NCBI RefSeq assembly: GCF_028690125.1
Contig: NZ_JAQVBV010000023.1
Location: forward strand, 17,591 to 81,590
Reading direction: 5' to 3'
DNA length: 64,000 nucleotides
DNA from: Bacteroides sp.
Lineage (GTDB): Bacteria; Bacteroidota; Bacteroidia; Bacteroidales; Bacteroidaceae
Part shown: piece after piece, positions 36,595 through 43,822 of the stretch
Layout: every line of letters begins with the position of its first letter
Position numbering within the stretch: position 1 is the first letter of the stretch
Made by a program: the position numbers and the translations under genes
Notes under the pieces: generated by a model
What the model was told of the DNA's origin: nothing
The model's input: only the letters and a program-made list of their open reading frames with translations
The model's database searches: none

Positions 36595-37230
36595 ATGGCA
36601 CGATACATTATGGAAGAGATGCCCGATATACACAAGACGGGCAAAAAAGTTACCTATCCGAAGTTTGCACGGATACAGAAAATGAGTACCAAAGAATTAG
36701 CAAAGAGAATTGAGGATGTGAGCGGGTTCAGTGCCGGAAACATCGAAGGAGTTTTTCTTCAGGCTTCCATAGAGTTGGCACATTTAATGGCAAACGGATA
36801 TTCCGTGAAAATAGACGGGATAGGTACATTTACTCCGGCACTTGCTTTGTGCGAAGGCAAAGAACGGGAAGAAGCGGGAGGCGGAGGAACACATCGCAAC
36901 GCACAAAGTATTGTAGTAGGAGGTGTAAATTTCCGTGTAGATAGAACGATGATAAGAAACATTAATTCAAGGTGTAATTTGGAAAGGGCTCCTTGGAAAC
37001 GACAAAGTTCGTCACAAAAATACACACCGGAGGAACGACTGAGATTAGCTTTGGAATATCTCGACAAACATACTTTTCTGACAGTCCGGGAATATCGAAG
37101 ACTAACCGGTTTGTTGCAAACCGCAGCTACCAAGGAGCTGAAACAATGGGCGTACGAGCCTAATTCCGGAATAGGAATTGACGGTGTAGGATCACACAGA
37201 GTTTATGTAAAAAAGAAACCCATAGAGTAA
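36595..37230 (+). CDS. HU-like DNA-binding protein with C-terminal extension
   Basis: This 211-residue histone-like protein is of the Bacteroidetes HU-related class (HU-HIG/TIGR01201). Residues about 10-125 follow the HU fold: a helical start (MSTKELAKRIEDVSGFSAGNIEGVF) and the strand region YSVKIDGIGTFTPAL, with a Gly-rich insertion (EEAGGGGTHR) where HU has its DNA-binding arm. The C-terminal 70 residues (YTPEERLRLALEYLDKHTFL; REYRRLTGLLQTAATKELKQW) look like an added helix-turn-helix or winged helix. Such proteins bind DNA and may regulate locally. The upstream region of in-phase 21-22 bp repeats may be its own binding array. Confidence 0.85.
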   Translation: MARYIMEEMPDIHKTGKKVTYPKFARIQKMSTKELAKRIEDVSGFSAGNIEGVFLQASIELAHLMANGYSVKIDGIGTFTPALALCEGKEREEAGGGGTHRNAQSIVVGGVNFRVDRTMIRNINSRCNLERAPWKRQSSSQKYTPEERLRLALEYLDKHTFLTVREYRRLTGLLQTAATKELKQWAYEPNSGIGIDGVGSHRVYVKKKPIE

Positions 37231-37258
37231 AAAATAAGGGTGACAGATGGGGAATAGG

Positions 37259-37441
37259 TTATTTTCGCGCACGTTTCTTATATAGCGACCATAGACCTAT
37301 ACTCACCGCATATCCACACAAGATAGCTCCTATTACCATTTCTTTTAGTGATTCAGCACTATCGAAAATGAAGTAACTTAGCAAAAAGAAAGGGATAGGA
37401 GTTAAAAACAAACATACTTTGAAAATTGTATCTCTATTCAT
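37259..37441 (-). CDS. Small two-helix membrane protein
   Basis: This 60-residue protein (MNRDTIFKVCLFLTPIPFFLL...) has two predicted membrane helices (about 7-26 and 33-52) and a basic tail (LYKKRARK), which places the C-terminus in the cytoplasm. Its ATG lies inside the 3' end of a glycine-rich ORF (stop at 37434) on the same strand, so the two may be coupled. It converges with the HU-like gene. The role is unknown; an immunity or partner protein for the upstream peptide is one possibility but is only inference. Confidence 0.5.
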   Translation of the reverse strand: MNRDTIFKVCLFLTPIPFFLLSYFIFDSAESLKEMVIGAILCGYAVSIGLWSLYKKRARK

Positions 37442-37628
37442 AATTACTTATATAATTAAAACACACCTCATTTTTTAATAGCTCTCTACTATCACTACCG
37501 GCAGAAGCATTACATCCGCCAACTATTACACCGGGCTTTGCTCCTACTCCTCCGACTAAAACACCCAACCCGGCTTCTGTAATAGCCTCAATACCCTCAG
37601 ATACTTCTGAAAATATTTTTCAGCTCAT
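37434..37628 (-). pseudogene. Glycine-rich small ORF with in-frame TGA at codon 3
   Basis: The frame reads ATG AGC TGA and then 61 open codons: KIFSEVSEGIEAITEAG, LGVLVGGVGAKPGVIVGG, CNASAGSDSRELLKNEVC and a short tail to TAG. The part up to LVGG has hydrophobic residues at -4, -7 and -12 from GG, as in double-glycine leader peptides; the rest holds two Cys. A possible ribosome site (AAAAAGAAAAAGCG) and a TAGATTTG -7 element (37672-37679) precede it. Either the gene is newly broken by nonsense mutation, or the frame is chance. It overlaps the start of the small membrane gene by 8 bases. Confidence 0.4.
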
Positions 37629-37671
37629 CGCTTTTTCTTTTTAATTTGGTTAGACGATCATTTACTAACAG

Positions 37672-37679
37672 CAAATCTA
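37672..37679 (-). promoter_or_regulatory. -7 element for the glycine-rich ORF
   Basis: The minus strand reads TAGATTTG, matching TAnnTTTG, 44 bases before the ATG at 37628. The -33 box is not clear. Confidence 0.35.
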
Positions 37680-37756
37680 AAAAAAAATACCATATGCAAG
37701 TCTAAAATAGGAAAATATTAATAAGATACTCTTTATAGCCGTACTTTCAACAATAT

Positions 37757-37813
37757 AAATCCCGCTATTCAGACTCTATTTTATTCTAAAACAGAACCCG
37801 AATAGTGGGATTT
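37757..37813 (-). terminator. Possible terminator of the PUL operon
   Basis: A 14-bp stem (37757-37770 with 37800-37813, one G-T pair) with a 29-base loop lies about 175 bases downstream of the GH20 stop on the minus strand. The loop holds a second imperfect palindrome. Confidence 0.45.
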
Positions 37814-37853
37814 CATTTAAAGAGACTTCAATCTATAAGTTTATCCTCTCAAC

Positions 37854-37948
37854 ATTTCCGGACACCTTAATACAATTTGAACACTGAACGGATTGCCCGG
37901 TGAAATTGGTCCTATCGCTATTTCCGGACACCCTAATACCTTTTGAAC
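37854..37948 (-). repeat. Direct repeat with coding potential
   Basis: Two copies of about 29 bases (37854-37882 and 37920-37948) share TTTCCGGACACC and TAATAC. On the minus strand they lie in a start-less open frame of 50 codons (37841-37990), where each copy encodes VQ-x-VL-x-CPE. Confidence 0.6.
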
Positions 37949-37986
37949 TCCACCATTGGGACAATCATAAAAGATATGTTCGGAAA

Positions 37987-39840
37987 CTAATCATGATACT
38001 CATAATAGTTCTTTATCTCTTCGGAAACGCTGACTTGTTTCTCCAGTACTTTCCCTAAAATTTGATCTCCTTTAAAAATGGCTGCTTTCACCAGAGTCTC
38101 CTTATTTAAGATGAAAGGTTGTTCATAAACAGAAGAATGCTTGGATGGCTCCGAACCATCCGTTGTATAACGAATTTCTACAGGCGTCTTCTCCGTATCC
38201 AAAGTTACTTCCACTCCTTTACGGTCAGATACAATACGGGTAGTCAGTTCCATCTCGTCAGAGAATGTAAAAGGACGTATCCCCCGTTGCTTTAACTGAG
38301 GAATGTGAGTATTCACTCTGCACTTGAAGGATTGCCATTCTCTATTCTGCTGAGGTGTCCAAGCTATCTCGGCTACAGCCAGCAGACGAGGGAATATCAT
38401 ATATTCCAAGTGCTCTTCATCCGGAATAAACTCTGCCCATGTAGAACCTTGTACACCGATAATACGATGTGCGTTCTGTGGCTGAATATACATCATCGTA
38501 TCCGGGGAGATAGGTTTCGACTTCACCAATTCTTCATTACGGGCTGCCACCACAGAGTCAGTAGGTACGGGATTGAAGGAATACATCTTCTTAATAGGAG
38601 AGAAACCGTACATAGCCTGCGGCTGAGTACGTGGTTCTGCCTGATACCAGTCGAAATACAATACTTCGCCCGGAGTCATTACAGCCCGGTAACCTTTATT
38701 GGCTGCCATGATAGCCCCTCGCTGTCCGCGATAAGACATTACAATGGAAGAAGAATCCAAATTGTTCTTTAATATTTCATCCCAGCCTACCATTGTTCGC
38801 CCACGAGAGTTTAAAAAGGTTTCTGCTTGCTGAATGATATAACATTGAAGTTCATCCACGCTTTTCATATTCCTCTTTTTCATTAGGTCCTGACATTTAG
38901 GGCATGTTTTCCATTCATTCTTACGAGCCTCATCGCCTCCCACATGAATATATTTGGAAGGAAATAATTCCATAATCTCTGTCAGCACGTCCTTCATGAA
39001 GGTGAATGTCTTTTCATTCCCGATACAAAACTCTCCGCTGGTATATGATTTCCCCATACAACAGAGTTCGGGATAACCCACAAAGACCTCATCCGAATGA
39101 GCGGGGAATTCAATCTCCGGGATCACTTTGATATGTCTTTCCGCAGCATAGCGCAAGATCTCGCGAATATCATCCTTGGTATAATAACCACCATAAGCGC
39201 CGGGCGTATTTTCGGAACAAAACTCCCTGATACTTCCTTCCCACCACTTCTGCCAGTCTTTCTCCACGCGATAAGCCCCCATAGAAGTTAGTTTCGGATA
39301 TTTATCAATCTGAATGCGCCAGCCTCCATTGTCGGTCAAATGGAAATGAAAAGTATTCATTTTATAATAAGCCATTTCATCCAGCAACTTGAGGACTTCT
39401 TCTTTGGGGAAAAAGTGTCGCGAAACATCAAGGTGCATACCGCGGTATGGAAACCGGGGATAATCTTTTATTTCAACGCAAGGAAGTCCCTGAGAAGTAA
39501 GCAACTGGCAGATAGTCTTCTTACCATAAAACAGTCCCGCAGATGTAGTAGCTGATAACTCTACCTTTTCGGGAGTTACAGACAAGATATATCCTTCCTC
39601 TCCGATATCTTTCAAAGAAAAGTCTATCTTACCGTGAACAAAGGAATCAAGACCTTCTTTCATCACTTTGGCACTATCCAACTTATAATATCCTATGCCG
39701 GACTTGATACTGACAGGTTCGGGTATCAGGTTTACTTGCACCCCCTTTTCGGGGGCACAAGCAAACATACAATACAAACTCAAAACGAAAAGCATAGTAA
39801 GAGCTTTTGCTCTTAAACGAGGGGATACTATTATACTCAT
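37987..39840 (-). CDS. GH20 beta-N-acetylhexosaminidase, lipoprotein
   Basis: This 617-residue exported glycosidase removes terminal beta-GlcNAc or beta-GalNAc. A signal with a possible lipobox (LYCMFAC) is followed by the GH20 N-terminal domain (LIPEPVSIKSG) and the TIM barrel (YRGMHLDVSRHFFPKEEV; FHFHLTDNGGWRI). The catalytic Asp-Glu pair sits in YIHVGGDEARKNEW (about 300/301), where the Asp assists the substrate N-acetyl group. The last 70 residues form a chitobiase-type C-terminal module (IRYTTDGSEPSKHSSVY). It is the last gene of the PUL operon, 9 bases after the beta-helix gene. Its presence points to an N-acetylhexosamine-containing, probably host-derived glycan. Confidence 0.93.
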   Translation of the reverse strand: MSIIVSPRLRAKALTMLFVLSLYCMFACAPEKGVQVNLIPEPVSIKSGIGYYKLDSAKVMKEGLDSFVHGKIDFSLKDIGEEGYILSVTPEKVELSATTSAGLFYGKKTICQLLTSQGLPCVEIKDYPRFPYRGMHLDVSRHFFPKEEVLKLLDEMAYYKMNTFHFHLTDNGGWRIQIDKYPKLTSMGAYRVEKDWQKWWEGSIREFCSENTPGAYGGYYTKDDIREILRYAAERHIKVIPEIEFPAHSDEVFVGYPELCCMGKSYTSGEFCIGNEKTFTFMKDVLTEIMELFPSKYIHVGGDEARKNEWKTCPKCQDLMKKRNMKSVDELQCYIIQQAETFLNSRGRTMVGWDEILKNNLDSSSIVMSYRGQRGAIMAANKGYRAVMTPGEVLYFDWYQAEPRTQPQAMYGFSPIKKMYSFNPVPTDSVVAARNEELVKSKPISPDTMMYIQPQNAHRIIGVQGSTWAEFIPDEEHLEYMIFPRLLAVAEIAWTPQQNREWQSFKCRVNTHIPQLKQRGIRPFTFSDEMELTTRIVSDRKGVEVTLDTEKTPVEIRYTTDGSEPSKHSSVYEQPFILNKETLVKAAIFKGDQILGKVLEKQVSVSEEIKNYYEYHD

Positions 39841-39849
39841 AACTTTTAC

Positions 39850-42099
39850 CTATTTATAAAATACTTCCGCATTACCCGAAATACTTAACCGGTCGCCTTC
39901 GCCCATTATTTTCACTCCATTATAGGTGACATTCTCGAAGGTGAGTCTGGATATCCAGCTATTGTTGGTCACTACGGTAGACTTGTATCTGCAACCGGAC
40001 GTATCTTTAATCGTAATATTCTGGAACAGTATATCTTCCATCGTACATCCATTCTTCTGCGGGGTTTGTTCCACACAAATGGGGCGACCCGTGGGCTGAA
40101 TGTCGTCAATCAGGATGTTACGGAACGTGATGTTCCTCATCGGAGCGGCTCCGCCACCGTGTTGTTCCTGCTGAACCACAGCCAAAGCAGCTCTGAAATC
40201 ACCGTCTCCATTCGATTGTTCGAGTACGATACAATCTTCAATCAAACAGTTATTGATTCCTCCCGTACCCCATGTCCAGTCGCCACACTCCGGACCTACG
40301 ATGATGCCTCGGGCATAGTCGCACCAGATGAGGCATTTCTGTATTAAAACGTCTTTGGTGTCTGTCTTCGGATCATTGTTAAAGCGTACTTTCAAAGTGA
40401 TACAGTCATCGTAGGTACGTATGAACGAGTCTTTGATCGTAGCACCCGCCACACTGCAAAGGTCTATTCCATCGCCGTTGAGAATCCAGCCAATAAGGTT
40501 GATGTTATCAATCATCACATTGTCTGTATTCCAAACCGATACGGTCCAACTTGGCGAATCAATAATCGTAATGCCGGACAAAGTGAAGTTCTTCAATCCT
40601 ACCCCCTGCCCTTGCACGGACAGCAGGATATCTCCGTTGGCGTAATCCCCTCCCCAGTGGCGGTTCTTCTCGCCCGAAAGTATTCCTCTACCTGTGATGG
40701 TTACGTTATTACCTCTTACAAACAGCTTTTCCGCATAGAGGGTAGCACCTTCGTCTATATAAAGTGTTTCATTTTCGAGTAAGGTGATAGGTCCGGTATG
40801 ATGCTCTCCGGGACCGTAATATTTCACGTTAGCGGCTGTCACATCCGGTTTGTTTGTGTCGGGACGGTTAGGGAACAAGAACAGGTTATGATATCTGTCT
40901 CCGTCAAATTCCACAGAAACTTTTCTCGATTCCCAGTCGGGCAACGTAAACTCAATGGTGTTCTTTGCACATTCCACGGGCTGAATGCCATACGAGCTGG
41001 GACGTACCTGGAACGTACTGAACTTACCGCCTGTACGTTTCTCTACACGTATCTTCACCGGACCTGTAAACTTATCAATGAAGTTGGCGTAGCACATCGT
41101 GTCACGAAGCATCTTCGAGTTATCCCAGTCGTTCCATATCTCAGCATGATGTCTCGGCCCGTCCGAACATAAGGTATTGCGTACATCTACCGTTTTCCAA
41201 CGTCCGTCCTGCAATACATATACATTATAATATTTGTTCTTATCCTTGAATGTGTCATCACCCGGCCACAGTCTGAAGAACTCTTCTTTCTTTTCCGTCC
41301 AAAGATCAGCGTGGTAAGCCGTATACCGATAAGCCAACGTGTATAAACTTTCGGAGAGATATTTGGAGAAATCAACATTCAACTCCAGCGTTTGCCCTGC
41401 CTTGATTCCTTTAGCTATTTCCAGTACACCTTCCAGAGTTGTATCTTTCATCTTTAGTTGGTAAGCAAGCACCCAGCTTCCGTCAGCCTTCAACATCGGA
41501 AAAACAGCTTTCTTGCTGCCCGACTCTCCGCTTTTTATAGTGATTTGCTTATCCTGCACGGTATTCAGTACCTCAACCTTACCCGATGACAGGTACAACG
41601 CATCTGTCATGCCCGGTAAAGAAAAAGAGATCTGTTCGAATGTTTCCGGAGCATTAAGCAGGTTCACACTGATGGTAGAAGTGAGTGGCTTCATAGCAAA
41701 GCCATTGGCAGCGTCATTCAAAGGAGTATGTTCCATCCATATTTGTGGAATCTCTCCGTTGATGTCTTTCAACGACACATAATAGTCGGTAGAGATACCG
41801 CCTGACCCGACCTTACCAAAATTCAGGTTCTTATCACTTTCATAGGCAATTACCGTAGCCCTGTTGCCCGCACCGATTGATATATCCTTCAAAGATGCCT
41901 TATCCGGAGCCATTTCCAATCCTGTGCAGGAGTGATTATCAAAAACAAATAGAGCGTGCGCCCAGGAAGACAACTCTTGCGGAGCATATCCGGACTGTTC
42001 GTTAAACCGGGCATTTACTGTCGTCATGTCATCCTCTTTACAGGAAGCCGAAGCAAATACCAGAAAGAGGAAATAGGTTAATAAGATACTATTTTTCAT
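39850..42099 (-). CDS. Lipoprotein with fimbrillin-like domain and GH28-type beta-helix
   Basis: This 749-residue lipoprotein has lipobox ASASC at the end of its signal. Residues about 25-260 look like a fimbrillin/Mfa2-type beta-sandwich (ATVIAYESDKN; TLEGVLEIAKGIKAGQTLEL). The rest resembles polysaccharide-degrading parallel beta-helix enzymes of the GH28/GH49 type: an entry domain, then right-handed helix coils with NGDGIDLCS and YDDCITLK, which match the GH28 NxD and DD acids. The GH28 GHG step appears as RGIIVGPECG, so the His is missing. It may cleave galacturonate-like, dextran-like or other uncommon linkages. It is 48 bases after susD and 9 before GH20. Confidence 0.75.
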   Translation of the reverse strand: MKNSILLTYFLFLVFASASCKEDDMTTVNARFNEQSGYAPQELSSWAHALFVFDNHSCTGLEMAPDKASLKDISIGAGNRATVIAYESDKNLNFGKVGSGGISTDYYVSLKDINGEIPQIWMEHTPLNDAANGFAMKPLTSTISVNLLNAPETFEQISFSLPGMTDALYLSSGKVEVLNTVQDKQITIKSGESGSKKAVFPMLKADGSWVLAYQLKMKDTTLEGVLEIAKGIKAGQTLELNVDFSKYLSESLYTLAYRYTAYHADLWTEKKEEFFRLWPGDDTFKDKNKYYNVYVLQDGRWKTVDVRNTLCSDGPRHHAEIWNDWDNSKMLRDTMCYANFIDKFTGPVKIRVEKRTGGKFSTFQVRPSSYGIQPVECAKNTIEFTLPDWESRKVSVEFDGDRYHNLFLFPNRPDTNKPDVTAANVKYYGPGEHHTGPITLLENETLYIDEGATLYAEKLFVRGNNVTITGRGILSGEKNRHWGGDYANGDILLSVQGQGVGLKNFTLSGITIIDSPSWTVSVWNTDNVMIDNINLIGWILNGDGIDLCSVAGATIKDSFIRTYDDCITLKVRFNNDPKTDTKDVLIQKCLIWCDYARGIIVGPECGDWTWGTGGINNCLIEDCIVLEQSNGDGDFRAALAVVQQEQHGGGAAPMRNITFRNILIDDIQPTGRPICVEQTPQKNGCTMEDILFQNITIKDTSGCRYKSTVVTNNSWISRLTFENVTYNGVKIMGEGDRLSISGNAEVFYK

Positions 42100-42147
42100 T
42101 GTTCTACATTTTAAACAGGTTATATAAACAGAACTCTCCTGATGCTG

Positions 42148-43806
42148 CTACTTCCAGCCATCATTTTGAGTCAGATTCTTATTATTAAAGAGTTCAAAAT
42201 CCGCTATAGGATAATAATACATCTTATCCTCCCAGATGCGGTCGTGCACCAATGTGCGTTGCACATTCAGCGTACCGTCACCTTTAGCCGTTAGAGTGAG
42301 ACCATATACCTTTTTGGTATCCTTTCCCATCTTCCATCGGCGGATATCCCAGAAACGATGTCCTTCGAAAGCCAATTCTACGCGGCGTTCGTTTCTCAAA
42401 CGTTTTTGGAACGATAAGTAATCCAGATTATCGGGCAAACGGGGCATTCCTACACGCTTTCTTACCTGATTGACAGCTTCCAGCGGAGACAGTTGATAGT
42501 CCACTTCTCCCTGTTTCCCTTTATAAGTAGGATTCTTTTCGGCTTCCAACAGTGCTTCCGCATAGTTCAACAGAACTTCTTCATACCGGAACAGAGGAAC
42601 GATGTGCTGATAACTGGTTGTGCTGCCCGGTATCAGACTTGTTTCTTCTTTGAGCAACTTACGCAGATAATAAGACGTGGGTGTAGCTCCTTCTTTAGGC
42701 AAACCGTTTTTTCCATTCAGGAAAGATTCAATGATTTCGCCTTTAAAAGATACTCCGTTGGGAAGCAATGTCTTTTGAAACCGAGGATCACGGTTTTCCA
42801 CTTTAAGGGCTGACTTACGATGTTCTTCGTTATTCCAATCGAAAGGAGTTCCGTCAATCAGATCGAATGCTTCCGCCAGGTTTTGTGACGGACAGACTCC
42901 GGAATATCCTCCTTCAAATCCGATTGGAAAGTTGGCTGCTTCAAAGTTGTTGTTGGGTGAATTCCATTTTCCGAAAATCAATCCTGCCGCTGCCGCATTA
43001 TTTACTACCTCCTCATTAACCGGACGATAGATATTAGCATCTATAATATGCTTGGCAGCTTCCGCTGCTTTTAACCATTTCGTTTTATCATCCGTCGGAT
43101 TGTTCAAAGGACTGGCAGCGTAAAGCAGTATCCTGGCTTTCAAAGCCATAGCCATTCCTTTGGTGGTGCGTGCTATCTCTCCTTTCGTTGTATTTTCGTA
43201 GGTAACGGGAAGCAGAGGTATGACTTCGTCGCACTGATCGACAATCCAACTGACTGCCTGATCAAAAGGAGTTGGTTTTAAATTATTCACTTCATCAATG
43301 GACAGAGAATGATCTACCAATATAATGTTGCGGTATCTCTTCAACAATTCAAAATGGAAGTAAGCACGTAGTGCCTTGATCTCCAAAGGATAGTTTTTCA
43401 ATTGTTGCACCTTCTCTTTATAGTTCTCCTGATAAATGGTTGCAGGAAAATCCGACGGACAATTCTCTAAGAAGTAGTTGGCTGCACTAATCGCAGAGTA
43501 GTAGTGAGACCACTGATTGTCAATCAGGTTTGTAGACGACCAGCTACCGTCATAATACGTCTTCAGATTGTTTGACTCCCAAGCATATACAGCATCATCT
43601 GTTGCCGCGTCTCTCATGGTGTTACCAACATCGGCCAAGCCATCCTGAACATATCCGTACACATTCGTTGCTACCTGTTTCACATTCTCGAAAGTCGAGA
43701 ATTGATATTCCACTGTATGATACTGAGATTCATTCAGCTCCAGAAAGTCACTGCAAGAAGTAGTGAGCCACAGGCAACCGGTTAAAATAAATATATATCT
43801 TTTCAT
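42148..43806 (-). CDS. SusD-family glycan-binding lipoprotein, pair 2
   Basis: This 552-residue outer-membrane surface lipoprotein has a signal with lipobox LTTSC and then the SusD opening SDFLELNESQYHTVEYQFS. It carries TPR-like helices (LKALRAYFHFELLKRY) and the typical C-terminal RagB/SusD motif (LRNERRVELAFEGHRFWDIRRWK). It caps the SusC barrel encoded just upstream (10-17 bases) and presents glycan to it. The longest frame starts at TTG; the ATG at 43806 is the likely start. Second of two SusC-SusD pairs in this operon. Confidence 0.93.
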   Translation of the reverse strand: MKRYIFILTGCLWLTTSCSDFLELNESQYHTVEYQFSTFENVKQVATNVYGYVQDGLADVGNTMRDAATDDAVYAWESNNLKTYYDGSWSSTNLIDNQWSHYYSAISAANYFLENCPSDFPATIYQENYKEKVQQLKNYPLEIKALRAYFHFELLKRYRNIILVDHSLSIDEVNNLKPTPFDQAVSWIVDQCDEVIPLLPVTYENTTKGEIARTTKGMAMALKARILLYAASPLNNPTDDKTKWLKAAEAAKHIIDANIYRPVNEEVVNNAAAAGLIFGKWNSPNNNFEAANFPIGFEGGYSGVCPSQNLAEAFDLIDGTPFDWNNEEHRKSALKVENRDPRFQKTLLPNGVSFKGEIIESFLNGKNGLPKEGATPTSYYLRKLLKEETSLIPGSTTSYQHIVPLFRYEEVLLNYAEALLEAEKNPTYKGKQGEVDYQLSPLEAVNQVRKRVGMPRLPDNLDYLSFQKRLRNERRVELAFEGHRFWDIRRWKMGKDTKKVYGLTLTAKGDGTLNVQRTLVHDRIWEDKMYYYPIADFELFNNKNLTQNDGWK

Positions 43807-43822
43807 AAACAACTTATTTTAT

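Larger units (their letters stand above)
37629..37986. other. 358-base gap with promoter, hairpin and coding-like repeats
   Basis: Contains a TAGATTTG minus-strand element (37672-37679), a hairpin (37757-37770 with 37800-37813) that probably ends the PUL transcript, and a direct repeat (37854-37882, 37920-37948). Confidence 0.5.
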
